Source of the DNA: Mycolicibacterium malmesburyense
GTDB lineage: Bacteria; Actinomycetota; Actinomycetes; Mycobacteriales; Mycobacteriaceae
NCBI RefSeq assembly: GCF_001050015.1
Contig: NZ_CVTB01000133.1
Span: 9,724 to 73,723, forward strand
Reading direction: 5' to 3'
Length of the DNA: 64,000 nucleotides
Part shown: positions 1 through 8,413 of the stretch, one piece after another
Numbering within the stretch: the stretch's first letter is position 1
Layout: the number at the start of each line of letters is the position of its first letter
Position numbers and translations under genes: made by a program
Notes under the pieces: model-generated
The model's input: the letters and a program-made list of their open reading frames with translations, nothing else
Databases searched by the model: none
What the model was told of the DNA's origin: nothing

Positions 1-424
1 CCCGCGCGGTGGTCCGCGGTGCGGTCGGATCGGAACGACCGGGTTCGACGAGCGCGGCGGTCAACAGGGTGCTGCCGTCGACCACCCCGGGCAGCCACCG
101 CCGCTGAAGCCCCGAATCACCGTGCCGGGCAATGGTATCGGCACCGAGGACGAGTGTCGCGTACACCGGGACCGGCGCAACGCTGTACCCGACCTCGCTG
201 AGCAGCACTCCCAACTCGAGGAAGCCCCCGCCGGTACCGCCGACGGATTCCGGCAGCGCGATTCCGAGCAGGTCGGCCGACGCCAACTCGGCCCACAGTG
301 CGGCGTCATACCGCACCTCGCCGGCTTCGAGCTCGGTCAGATGCTCCGGTGTGACGCGGTGCTCGAAGAGCTGTCGGGCGACCTTGGCGACGGTCTCCTG
401 CTCTTCGGTGAAGGTGAAATCCAT
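1..424 (-). CDS. acyl-CoA dehydrogenase, N-terminal part (cut by window edge)
   Basis: The first 141 codons of a FAD-dependent acyl-CoA dehydrogenase; the C-terminal two thirds lie beyond the left edge. The ATG at 424 follows a purine-rich AGAGGAAG. The protein opens with MDFTFTEEQ, the usual FadE first helix, and passes a PESVGGTGGG turn typical of the N-terminal helical domain. The frame is open without a stop to base 2. It is the last visible gene of the minus-strand P450 operon, 17 bp after the DUF35 gene, so it may partner the other dehydrogenase in that operon (1428-2609) as in alpha2-beta2 FadE enzymes. Whether it is the catalytic or the structural subunit cannot be seen. Confidence 0.85.
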   Translation of the reverse strand, partial: MDFTFTEEQETVAKVARQLFEHRVTPEHLTELEAGEVRYDAALWAELASADLLGIALPESVGGTGGGFLELGVLLSEVGYSVAPVPVYATLVLGADTIARHGDSGLQRRWLPGVVDGSTLLTAALVEPGRSDPTAPRTTAR

Positions 425-441
425 GCGTGGCTTCCTCTAGT

Positions 442-855
442 TCAGCGCGCCGGCCGAAACTGGTGCAACACCAGCTCTTCTCCGCTTGGCAGTGCTTCGA
501 AGGTCTCGTAGAAGACTTCGACGGGCATTCCGACCTCGATCGCCTCGGGTTCGATATCGCAGAGGTTCGACACGATGCGAACGCCTTCGTCGAGTTCGAT
601 CAGCGCGACGACGTAGGGATATTCGAGAAAGGGCAGGGGCGGGTACTTCGGCATCACAAAGCTGTAGACCGTCCCGCGTCCGCTGGAAACGACGTAGTCC
701 CAGTTGACTGACTGGCAGCCACCGCACATCGGTCGCGGCGGGACGCGGAAGGTCTTGCAGTCGGTACAGCGCTGGATGCGGAGCTCGTGCTCCTTGAGCC
801 CGGACCAGAAGAACTCCGTGTCGGGACTGATCGAGGGGGCGAGTCTGCTGGCCAT
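442..855 (-). CDS. DUF35 OB-fold protein with zinc ribbon
   Basis: A 137-residue protein with an N-terminal rubredoxin-like zinc ribbon (CTDC near residue 31, CGGC about 15 residues later) followed by an OB-fold of the DUF35 family. DUF35 domains assist thiolase-like aldolases or hot-dog hydratases in acyl-CoA cleavage; the best studied is the C-terminal domain of ChsH2 in cholesterol side-chain degradation. I chose the ATG at 855, which overlaps the stop of the upstream hot-dog gene by one base (TGATG) and has GGGAG upstream. A TTG at 858 is the alternative. Together with that 185-residue neighbour it makes up about the length of one fused ChsH2, hence a probable two-subunit version. Confidence 0.85.
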   Translation of the reverse strand: MASRLAPSISPDTEFFWSGLKEHELRIQRCTDCKTFRVPPRPMCGGCQSVNWDYVVSSGRGTVYSFVMPKYPPLPFLEYPYVVALIELDEGVRIVSNLCDIEPEAIEVGMPVEVFYETFEALPSGEELVLHQFRPAR

Positions 856-1412
856 CAATCACTCCCACCCGTCTTGAAACGCAGGGTGCGAAACCACTGG
901 CGGCCGATGACTTCCCCATTCTGATCGCGGTAGGTGGTCACCCATGTGACGAAGAACCCGTTGCCCATGGCCGTCTTCTTCTCATCGGAGATCGAGTCGA
1001 AGACCGTCTCGGAGGTGATCTCGTCTCCCACCCGGGGGTAGCGCTCGATCTCGAACTCGGAGTTCGTCGCGATGATGCCGGTGTAGCCGGCGTCGGAGAG
1101 AAACTGCAGCGGATTCTCACCCTTCATTTCGATCGGCACACCGCCGCGCTCGTGGATGCCCTCCAGCTTCGGTGGCGGCATCGTCCACGTCTGCAGCATC
1201 ACCGGCGGTGACACGATGTCGCCGTAGCGGGAGTTCTTCGCGAACTCGGGGTCGAGGTAGGCCGGGTTCATGTCACCCAGGGCATACGCCCAGTGCCGGA
1301 TCATCGCGGCATTCACCGGATCCGGCGCGCGCACCGGCTTGCCGACGCCGTCGGTGGGCTTGCCGATGAGCGCATCGAGGCGTTCGCGCAGTTCGTCTTT
1401 CGCTGTGGTCAC
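855..1412 (-). CDS. MaoC-like / FAS1-type dehydratase domain protein
   Basis: A 185-residue single hot-dog protein of the FAS1-like dehydratase (MaoC_dehydrat_N) type. Residues about 30-60 contain the substrate-entry stretch (IRHWAYALGDMNPAYLDPEF) and a SPPVMLQTW loop typical of these enzymes. Such proteins hydrate enoyl-CoA esters, usually as heterodimers with a partner that supplies the catalytic Asp/His; I do not see the classical hydratase-2 motif here, so a partner is expected. The start is GTG at 1412 behind AAAGGAAA. It lies 15 bp after the FadE gene and is translationally coupled to the DUF35 gene. It matches the N-terminal half of ChsH2 in context and length. Confidence 0.85.
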   Translation of the reverse strand: MTTAKDELRERLDALIGKPTDGVGKPVRAPDPVNAAMIRHWAYALGDMNPAYLDPEFAKNSRYGDIVSPPVMLQTWTMPPPKLEGIHERGGVPIEMKGENPLQFLSDAGYTGIIATNSEFEIERYPRVGDEITSETVFDSISDEKKTAMGNGFFVTWVTTYRDQNGEVIGRQWFRTLRFKTGGSD

Positions 1413-1427
1413 TGCTGGTTTCCTTTC

Positions 1428-2609
1428 TCAGGACGCTCGCATGTCACGGGGTGCGCGTGGCATCCCAAGGCCCGCCATGGCGATGATGTCTCGTTGCAGT
1501 TCGTTTGCGCCGCCGCCGAAGGTGTTGATGACGGCCAGGCGGTAGGCGCTTTCGAGTTCACCCTTCAGGGGCGCGTCGGAGCCCTTCCGGGTGCCGGCCT
1601 GGCCGACGACGTCGAGGAGCTCGCGAGCCACCTGCTGTGTCAGTTCAGTTCCGAAAACCTTTGCGGCGGAGGCTTCTCCCATACCGAGTACGCCGGAGCT
1701 CATGTTGCTGTTGACCCGCAGGTTCAACAACCGGTAGGCAGCGACCTGTGCCTCGACGCGCGCGAGGGCCTGTTGGACCCACGGCTGGTCGATGACGCGT
1801 CCGCCGTCCAGCGGCGTGGTCCTGGCCCACTGGACGGTCTTGGCGAACAACGGCTCGAGTGCGCCGAGGTTGCCGAGCGCGGCACGCTCCAGGTTCAGCT
1901 GGTTGGTCACCAGCTTCCAGCCTTGGTTCTCGCCCAGCACGATCGCGCTCTCGGGTACCCGCACGTCGTCGTAGAACGTGTAATAGGTCGACACGCCGGG
2001 CATGGTGTGTAGTGGCTTCCACGAGAACCCCGGCGAGTCGGTGGGCACGATGAATACGGTGATGCCCTTGTGTTTCTTGGCTTCTGGATCGGTGCGCGCC
2101 GCGAGCCAGATGTAGTCGGCGAACTCCGCGCCGCTGGTGAACATCTTCGAGCCGTTGATGACGAACTCATTGCCGTCGCGCACCGCGGTCGTCCGCAGCG
2201 AGGCGAGGTCGCTTCCCGCGCCTGGCTCGGAGTAACCGATCGCGAAGTCAACGGCGCCCTTGAGTATTGCGGGAAGGAACTTCTGCTTCTGTTCCTCGGT
2301 GCCGTACTGGATCAGAGTGGGTCCGACGGTGTTGAGCGTGATCATCGGCAGCGGTGCATGCACACGGCGCGCCTCCTCGCTGAAGATGTACTGCTCCAGC
2401 GCGGTCAGCCCGCGTCCGCCGTACTCCACGGGCCACGCGACGCCGAGCAGACCGGCCTCGCCGAGGGCGCGCCTGCACTCGGTCATCGCCGCGCCACCCT
2501 CCATCAGGCCGGAGACCGCCGCACGCCGCTCGGGGGTCATCACCGCCTCGAGGCGCTCCCGGAACTCCGCGCGGAGTCGCTCCTGTTCGGGGGTGTAGTC
2601 GAAGTCCAT
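1428..2609 (-). CDS. acyl-CoA dehydrogenase (FadE family)
   Basis: A 393-residue complete acyl-CoA dehydrogenase: N-terminal helices (MDFDYTPEQERL), the flavin-contact motif SEPGAGSDLAS near residue 130, INGSKMFTSGAE, and a C-terminal GGGANELQRDII. The usual MCAD catalytic Glu position in the last motif is occupied by Gly; a Glu in NLERAALGN at about residue 245 is the likely base, as in FadE26-type alpha subunits. I chose the ATG at 2609 because it overlaps the P450 stop codon by one base. A longer GTG start at 2771 would lie inside the P450. It probably introduces the alpha-beta double bond in a CoA-linked side chain. Confidence 0.9.
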   Translation of the reverse strand: MDFDYTPEQERLRAEFRERLEAVMTPERRAAVSGLMEGGAAMTECRRALGEAGLLGVAWPVEYGGRGLTALEQYIFSEEARRVHAPLPMITLNTVGPTLIQYGTEEQKQKFLPAILKGAVDFAIGYSEPGAGSDLASLRTTAVRDGNEFVINGSKMFTSGAEFADYIWLAARTDPEAKKHKGITVFIVPTDSPGFSWKPLHTMPGVSTYYTFYDDVRVPESAIVLGENQGWKLVTNQLNLERAALGNLGALEPLFAKTVQWARTTPLDGGRVIDQPWVQQALARVEAQVAAYRLLNLRVNSNMSSGVLGMGEASAAKVFGTELTQQVARELLDVVGQAGTRKGSDAPLKGELESAYRLAVINTFGGGANELQRDIIAMAGLGMPRAPRDMRAS

Positions 2610-3823
2610 CACACACTCGCTTTCAGGCGCACCGGCATGCGTTTGACGCCCGGCACCATGGTGGCGCGCAGGCGGGTCACGTCCCCGGTCAGCTCGATGC
2701 TCGGATAGGTACCGAAGAGCACCTCGAACATGATCCTGGCCTCGAGCCGTGCCAGTTGAGCGCCCAGACACGCATGTTCACCGGCGCCGAAGGCGATGTG
2801 CGGGTTCGGGTTCCGGGTGATGTCGAATTCCTCGCTTGTCGGTCCGAAGATCTCCTCATCGCGGTTGGCCGCGCCGTACAGCATCACCACCGTGTCGCCG
2901 GCCTGAATCTTCTGCCCGCGGATCTCGACGTCGGCGGTCGCCCTTCGCGCCATGTGCGTCACCGGACTGGTGAAGCGCAGCATCTCCTCGACAGCGCAGG
3001 TCAGCAGCGACGGGTCCGAACGAAGCAGTGCGAACTGATCGGGATGATCCAGCAACACAGCCGTACCGAGCGCGATGAGGTTGCGGGTGGTCTCGTTTCC
3101 GGCCACCAGGAGAAGGAAGGAGAAGTTGAGCAGATCGGCGTCGGTGAGGCGCTCCCCGTCGACTTCGGCGGCGGCCAGGATGCTCAACAGATCGTCTTGT
3201 CCGGAGACATCGCCGGAGCGCCGGGCCTCGATCAGCTTGGTGAAGTATTCGTAGAGCTGACCGAGCGCCACCAGGTGATCCAGCTCGATGTCGGGGTCGG
3301 CGGTGCCCACGGCGGCATCGGACCAGGTGCGGAACTTCTCCCAGTCTTCCGGCGCGGCGCCGAGCATTTCGGCGATCATCCGGGTGGGCAGGGGAGCCGC
3401 GATCTCCTCGGCGAATTCGTACTCGCGGGAGGGGTCGATGCCGTTGACTATGCCGTCGACGATCCGCCGGATCGTGGGCTCCAGCAACGACACCTGACGG
3501 CGGGTGAATCCCGCGTTGATGAGCTTGCGCAGCTGCCGGTGCCGCGGCGGATCGGTGAAGATCAGGTTGCCTTCTTGAACAGGCTCGGGCTGGCTGGGAT
3601 CGGGAATGGTGATGCCCTGCGTCGACGAGAACAACATCGGGTGGCCCGAGACGAAGCGCACGTCCTCGTACTTGGTCAACGCCCAGAAGTTCGTGACGTC
3701 GTTCCACACCACCGGAGTCGTCGCGCGCAGTTCCCGGTAGGCCGGGTATGGGTCGCCGGCGTAGAAGTCCGGCGAGTGCAGAGGATGAGCGGAGGTCGGT
3801 CGGGGCGTGGATTCAGTGGGCAC
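2609..3823 (-). CDS. cytochrome P450
   Basis: A 404-residue soluble bacterial P450. The I-helix AGNETTRN is near residue 240, the K-helix ExxR is in VEEMLRF, and the heme loop is FGAGEHACLG with the axial Cys at about residue 352. The GTG at 3823 is chosen because AGGAG sits seven bases upstream; a longer frame to 3850 has no such site. It heads the minus-strand operon with FadE, hot-dog and DUF35 genes, the position that cyp125 holds in the igr operon, so terminal oxidation of an aliphatic chain is a reasonable inference. Sequence detail does not let me assign it to CYP125 or CYP142. Confidence 0.93.
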   Translation of the reverse strand: MPTESTPRPTSAHPLHSPDFYAGDPYPAYRELRATTPVVWNDVTNFWALTKYEDVRFVSGHPMLFSSTQGITIPDPSQPEPVQEGNLIFTDPPRHRQLRKLINAGFTRRQVSLLEPTIRRIVDGIVNGIDPSREYEFAEEIAAPLPTRMIAEMLGAAPEDWEKFRTWSDAAVGTADPDIELDHLVALGQLYEYFTKLIEARRSGDVSGQDDLLSILAAAEVDGERLTDADLLNFSFLLLVAGNETTRNLIALGTAVLLDHPDQFALLRSDPSLLTCAVEEMLRFTSPVTHMARRATADVEIRGQKIQAGDTVVMLYGAANRDEEIFGPTSEEFDITRNPNPHIAFGAGEHACLGAQLARLEARIMFEVLFGTYPSIELTGDVTRLRATMVPGVKRMPVRLKASV

Positions 3824-3850
3824 GCAAACTCTCCTCAACACATCAGGCAT

Positions 3851-3875
3851 CGGACAGATTAGGCAGGAATGTCCG
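3851..3875. promoter_or_regulatory. inverted repeat in the P450/ALDH divergent promoter region
   Basis: Arms CGGACA (3851-3856) and TGTCCG (3870-3875) are perfect inverted repeats 13 bases apart, just upstream of the P450 start at 3823. The 236-bp region 3824-4059 separates two divergent operons and must hold both promoters. No sigma-factor boxes stand out, and no copy of the KstR consensus was noticed. Operator or hairpin role is inferred. Confidence 0.3.
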
Positions 3876-4059
3876 GTAAGACTGTGTCTACAGCACGTGA
3901 GATGACCGTGTCAATGAACATCGCCGCAGGACAATGGCCTCGAACGTTGACTACGCGCCCACGGCCGGTGTACACACAAGGCGCAGATGTAGGGCATTTC
4001 GGGCATCGGCGAGATGACTCGACGGCCCACAGCCGTAACCAGGAAGGTCCAGTGATCTG

Positions 4060-5517
4060 ATGGCCGCATCCACCCTCGTCGACGACTACGACCTCTACAT
4101 CAACGGCAGTTGGGTGAAGCCGGAAGGCGGCAGATACGACGTTATCGATCCGGCGACCGAGGCCGTGATCGCGTCGGCGCCGGACTCCGGGGGGGCGCAG
4201 GTCGAACAGGCGATCGCCGCCGCGCGAACCGCGTTCGACACCGGGCCGTGGGCGACGGCCACACCGCAGGAGCGGTCCCGGTGCCTGCAGCAGTTGAGCG
4301 ATGCGTTGCTGGCCCATGGTGACGAGATCTATGCGCTCGCGCAGTCCGAGTGGGGTTGCACAGCAAACGAACGGCTGATCCACGTCGACGGTCCCGCATT
4401 CATGGCCGGGCACTCCGCCGAGCTCGCGCTCGAGCCGGCCGAGGCGCCGATGGACGCGTGGGGGGCGGCGGGTACCACGCTGTTGCGGTACGAACCTCTC
4501 GGCGTGGTGGCGATCATGACGCCGTGGAACTTCCCCCACACCCTCAACGTGATGAAAGTGGGTGCGGCGCTGGCCGCGGGCAACACGGTTGTGCTGAAAC
4601 CGTCACCGCTGACGCCGCTCGCCGGGCTGGCCCTGGCACGGATCATCGACGACGAGACCGATATTCCGCCCGGAGTAGTCAACGTCGTCACGCCCACCGG
4701 CATCGATGCGAGCAAGGTGCTGACCCTGGACCCGCGAGTGGACATGGTGAGCTTCACCGGCAGCTCCGCGGTCGGCCGCGACGTGATGGCGGGCGCGGCG
4801 AAGACGATGAAGCGGATCCTGCTCGAATGCGGCGGCAAGTCGGCGTCTGTTCTGCTCGACGATGTCGAGGTCACCGACGAACTGCTGGAACGGCTGTTGT
4901 TCGAAGGGTGCACGCTGCATGCGGGGCAGGCGTGCATCCTCAACAGCCGGCTCGTGGTGCCCGCCGCACTGCACGACGAGGTCGTCACCCGGCTCGCCGA
5001 CCTGGCGCGCGCCGTGACGGTCGGCAATCCCGCCGACGACGGGGTGGACATGGGGCCGCTGATCAGCAGGGAACACCTCGAGCGGGTGGAGGGCTTCGTG
5101 CAACGGGCCGAGTCCGATGGCGCGAAGGTGGTGACAGGTGGCGGCCGTCCCGAAAACCACTCGGGTGGGTTCTATTTCGAGCCGACGATACTGACCGACA
5201 CCAGCCCCGATTCGTATATCGCGCAGGAGGAGGTGTTCGGTCCCGTATTGACCGTCCTGCGCTATGACGGCGACGACGAGGCGGTGGCGGTGGCGAACAA
5301 CTCTGCGTACGGGCTCGGCGGTGCGGTGTGGGGCGCCGATGTCGAACGCGCCGTCGGCATCGCACGACGCATCAGGACGGGCCAGGTCTCGATCAACGGC
5401 ACCATCCCCGGCGACGCCCCGTTCGGCGGGTTCAAACAGAGCGGCATCGGTCGCGAGGGCGGGGTCATGGGATTGCGTGCGTATATGGAACCCAAGGCGA
5501 TCGGGGTTCCGGCGTGA
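4060..5517 (+). CDS. NAD(P)-dependent aldehyde dehydrogenase
   Basis: A 485-residue aldehyde dehydrogenase of normal family length. Conserved elements: MTPWNFP with the oxyanion Asn157, the KPSPLTPL cofactor loop, FTGSSAVG, LECGGK with general base Glu256, GQAC with the nucleophile Cys292, and EEVFGPV near the C terminus. An AGGAAGG lies about 15 bases before the ATG. It would oxidise an aldehyde, for example one produced after P450 hydroxylation and alcohol oxidation, to the acid that the next gene can load onto CoA. It is transcribed away from the P450 operon and is coupled to the CoA-transferase by a GTGA overlap. Confidence 0.93.
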   Translation: MAASTLVDDYDLYINGSWVKPEGGRYDVIDPATEAVIASAPDSGGAQVEQAIAAARTAFDTGPWATATPQERSRCLQQLSDALLAHGDEIYALAQSEWGCTANERLIHVDGPAFMAGHSAELALEPAEAPMDAWGAAGTTLLRYEPLGVVAIMTPWNFPHTLNVMKVGAALAAGNTVVLKPSPLTPLAGLALARIIDDETDIPPGVVNVVTPTGIDASKVLTLDPRVDMVSFTGSSAVGRDVMAGAAKTMKRILLECGGKSASVLLDDVEVTDELLERLLFEGCTLHAGQACILNSRLVVPAALHDEVVTRLADLARAVTVGNPADDGVDMGPLISREHLERVEGFVQRAESDGAKVVTGGGRPENHSGGFYFEPTILTDTSPDSYIAQEEVFGPVLTVLRYDGDDEAVAVANNSAYGLGGAVWGADVERAVGIARRIRTGQVSINGTIPGDAPFGGFKQSGIGREGGVMGLRAYMEPKAIGVPA

Positions 5518-7934
5518 GCGACGCTTGCGAGCGAACCATCGATCCAGGCGAAGCCCTGGCCGGACTGCGGGTCGTCGAACTGGGCAGCGACATCGCGGCG
5601 CCGTACTGCACCAAGCTCCTGGCCGACCTCGGTGCCGAGGTGTGCAAGATCGAACCGCCGGCGGGTGATCCGCTACGCGCGTGGGGGCCGTTTCGCGAGG
5701 GTTCGCGGGAACACGGCGGGTTGTTCGAGTACCTCAACGCCGGAAAGCTCGGTCTGACACTGGATTTGCGCACCGCTGCCGGCATTGAACAAGCTCACGA
5801 ACTGATCTCCGGGGCCGACCTACTGGTCGAGGATCTGCCCGCCGGGTCGGCCGAGCGATTCGACTGGGGACTCGATCGCGATTCACTGCAACAGATCAAC
5901 AGCGACCTCGTCGTCGTGAGGGTCTCGGACTACGGGCAGGAGGGTCCCCGGCGCGACCAGCCGTCGACGTCACTGACCCTGCAAGCGGCGTCGGGCTGGG
6001 TGAACCTCAGGGAGTTCGGCCGACCGCCTGTGCAGGCCGGAGCGCGCATACCGGAGTACATCGCGGGAGGCTACGCGGCGCTCGCGGCGCTGACCGCCCT
6101 GCGCATCGCGGATGCCGAACCGGATCGGCTCGTGGAGGCCGACGTCTCGGCGTACGAGTCGTTGTTGTGCACGCTGCCCTATCCGATGCTGATGGCCGAG
6201 CGGCTGAAAAGCATGGGTCTGCCGACGAATTCGAAGGCCGCACCGATGCTGGGCATCGTCCGCGCGGCCGACGGCTGGATCGGCATCAACTGTCTGACCG
6301 GACAGCACTGGCTCGACGTCTGCGCGATGATGGGGCTCCCCGAATTCGGCGAACACCAGCTCGCGATCATGTTGGGCGGGCCCGAACGCGATGAGTTCTT
6401 CGCGAAGGCGCAGCCATGGCTGGACTCGATCTCGGTCGGCGACCTCGTCGAGCTGAGCCAGGCCATGCGGATCCCGGCCGCCCCCATCAACGACGGCTCG
6501 TCGATCGAGGACTGCCCGCAATACCGCGACCGCGGCTTCTTCGTGGACGGCGGACCCGAGGATGCGCGGTTTCGACGGCCAGGGGCACCGTTCCGGTTGT
6601 CGAGGACGCCAGTGGGTGCGCCGCGGCCCGCCCCGACTCTGGGGACGACGGGGGTCACCCGGTGGGAGGCGCCGGAGCGGCGCAAGGCCGAAGCCGAAGC
6701 CGAAAGCGATGCATCGCAACCGTTCGCGGGACTGAAAGTCTTCGACCTCAGCACGTTCTGGGCCGGAGCGTATCTCACCTGCTATCTCGGCGCGTTCGGT
6801 GCCGACGTCGTCAAGGTCGAGTCGATTCAGCGCCCCGACGGGCACCGGTACTCGGGTTCGTTGTTGCGCAACAGCGACGACTGGTACGAGATCGGGCCGT
6901 TGTGGCAGGGCACGAACCTCAACAAGCGCGACATCACTCTTGACCTCGGTACCGAGGCCGGCCGGGAATTGGCGTTGCGCCTCGCGGCCGACGCGGACGT
7001 GGTGATCGAGAATTTCTCGCCGCGGGTGGTCGAACAGTTCGGGTTGGACTACGACTCTTTGGTCCAGATCAATCCGGATGTGGTCATGGTTCGCATGCCC
7101 GGGTTCGGCCTCGAGGGTCCATGGCGGGATTACGTCGGCTGGGCCCTGAACATCGAACAGCTGGCCGGGATGTCCGCGGTGACCGGCTACGCCGACGGCC
7201 CCCCGTGCAACCTGCAGGGTCCGGCCGACCCGATCGCAGGCGTTCATGCCACGGTGGCGCTCCTCGCAGCGCTCGAACACCGGCGCCGAACCGGTGAGGG
7301 CCAGCTGATCGAGGTGGCGCAGATCGAGGTCGGCGCGGCGGTGACGGCCGAACCCGTCATCGAGTATTCGTTGACCGGACGGGTGCGCGAACGCGAGGGC
7401 AATCGGCACCGCCGATACGCACAGGGCGTCTATCCCGCTGCCGGAGAGGACGATTGGGTGGCGCTGTCGGTGCGCGACGACGCCGACTGGGCAGCCGTGA
7501 CCGACGCGATCGGCCGCCCTGAATTGCGTGACGACCCGAGATTCGCGTCGGCGGAGGCGAGGTTGCGCCACCACGGGGAGTTCGACGAGGTGATCGCGGA
7601 GTGCACGGCCACGCGGCAGGCCGACGATATCGCCGAAGCGTTGCTCCAACGCGGCGTGCCGGCGCAGCGGCTGATGACCGCCGACCGGATGTACGACGTC
7701 GACCAACTCGATGCACGCGGGTTCTATGAAGACCTGGATCATCCGATCGCCGGTCGGCAGCGGTATCCCGGGTGGCCGTTCCGGGTCACGCCGGGGCCGT
7801 CGCGCCACCACCGCACCCCGTCACCGACTCTCGGTCAACACAACGATGAGGTACTCGGCGCGCTGGGGCTTACCGGGGAGGAGATCGCCGCCCTTCGCGA
7901 GCGACGCGTCATCGGCGAACGACTGCTGGAGTGA
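5514..7934 (+). CDS. tandem-domain class III CoA-transferase (CaiB/BaiF)
   Basis: An 806-residue fusion of two CaiB/BaiF domains (about residues 15-380 and 400-800), each starting with a GLRVVELG / GLKVFDLS signature and a KVE...DP(H) CoA-binding segment. In the second domain the catalytic Asp lies in GPADPIAGVHA (Asp572). The matching place in the first domain reads PEYIAGGYA, with Glu181 where the Asp should be, so only the C-terminal half looks fully competent. The GTG at 5514 overlaps the dehydrogenase stop. The enzyme would move CoA from a donor such as succinyl-CoA to the acid. Double-length members exist in mycobacteria (Rv1866 is similar in size). Confidence 0.9.
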   Translation: MSDACERTIDPGEALAGLRVVELGSDIAAPYCTKLLADLGAEVCKIEPPAGDPLRAWGPFREGSREHGGLFEYLNAGKLGLTLDLRTAAGIEQAHELISGADLLVEDLPAGSAERFDWGLDRDSLQQINSDLVVVRVSDYGQEGPRRDQPSTSLTLQAASGWVNLREFGRPPVQAGARIPEYIAGGYAALAALTALRIADAEPDRLVEADVSAYESLLCTLPYPMLMAERLKSMGLPTNSKAAPMLGIVRAADGWIGINCLTGQHWLDVCAMMGLPEFGEHQLAIMLGGPERDEFFAKAQPWLDSISVGDLVELSQAMRIPAAPINDGSSIEDCPQYRDRGFFVDGGPEDARFRRPGAPFRLSRTPVGAPRPAPTLGTTGVTRWEAPERRKAEAEAESDASQPFAGLKVFDLSTFWAGAYLTCYLGAFGADVVKVESIQRPDGHRYSGSLLRNSDDWYEIGPLWQGTNLNKRDITLDLGTEAGRELALRLAADADVVIENFSPRVVEQFGLDYDSLVQINPDVVMVRMPGFGLEGPWRDYVGWALNIEQLAGMSAVTGYADGPPCNLQGPADPIAGVHATVALLAALEHRRRTGEGQLIEVAQIEVGAAVTAEPVIEYSLTGRVREREGNRHRRYAQGVYPAAGEDDWVALSVRDDADWAAVTDAIGRPELRDDPRFASAEARLRHHGEFDEVIAECTATRQADDIAEALLQRGVPAQRLMTADRMYDVDQLDARGFYEDLDHPIAGRQRYPGWPFRVTPGPSRHHRTPSPTLGQHNDEVLGALGLTGEEIAALRERRVIGERLLE

Positions 7935-7939
7935 TGCTT

Positions 7940-8413
7940 TCAGTCGACCATCGCAGCGATGGTGTCGACGACGCAGGCCGGCCGTTCGGAGCCCTCGACC
8001 TCGACGGTGACCCGCACCGTGGCCCTGGCGCCGTTGTTGGTGCGGTCCACCTTGATCAGTTCCGCGCCCGCGCGGATGCGGGAGTCGACGGGAACGGGTG
8101 CCGGGAACCGTAGTTTGTCCACGCCGTAATTCACCTGCATCGACAATCCGGTCACCCTGTAGATCTGTTGGACGAGGATGGGCACCAACGACAGTGTGAG
8201 ATAGCCGTGGGCAATGGTCTTGCCGTAGGGTCCTTTTGCCGCCTTCTCGGCATCCACGTGGATCCACTGGTGGTCACCCGTGGCCTCGGCGAACAGATCG
8301 ATCTCCCTCTGGGTGACCTGGCGCCATCCGCTGTACCCCAGATGCTCGCCGACGTGCTCCTCGAAGGCGGCGATCCCGTCGTACTCCGTCGGCGACACGG
8401 TCGTCTGGTTCAC
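7940..8413 (-). CDS. MaoC-family (R)-specific enoyl-CoA hydratase
   Basis: A 157-residue hot-dog hydratase with the complete hydratase-2 motif: FAEATGDHQWIHVD followed by GPYGKTIAHGYLTL, containing the catalytic Asp and His. It strongly resembles M. tuberculosis Rv0130 (HtdZ) as I recall that sequence. It hydrates trans-2-enoyl-CoA to the (R)-3-hydroxy ester. The start is GTG at 8413, overlapping the amidohydrolase stop by four bases, so the two are translated together. It is convergent with the CoA-transferase, with a five-base gap. Confidence 0.9.
   Translation of the reverse strand: MNQTTVSPTEYDGIAAFEEHVGEHLGYSGWRQVTQREIDLFAEATGDHQWIHVDAEKAAKGPYGKTIAHGYLTLSLVPILVQQIYRVTGLSMQVNYGVDKLRFPAPVPVDSRIRAGAELIKVDRTNNGARATVRVTVEVEGSERPACVVDTIAAMVD

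Noticed and set aside
3824..4059. KstR or KstR2 operator in the divergent promoter
   Set aside because: I looked for the KstR AAC-N2-GTT core with its flanks and for the KstR2 CAAG-N2-CTTG core and found neither; only a CGGACA/TGTCCG inverted repeat is present.
3869..4060. Open frame of 63 codons upstream of the aldehyde dehydrogenase
   Set aside because: No ribosome site, low-complexity product, and it fills the divergent promoter region.
5970..7811. Open frame of 613 codons on the minus strand
   Set aside because: Antisense to the CoA-transferase, whose motifs are unmistakable; the composition is Arg/Pro-rich without domains.
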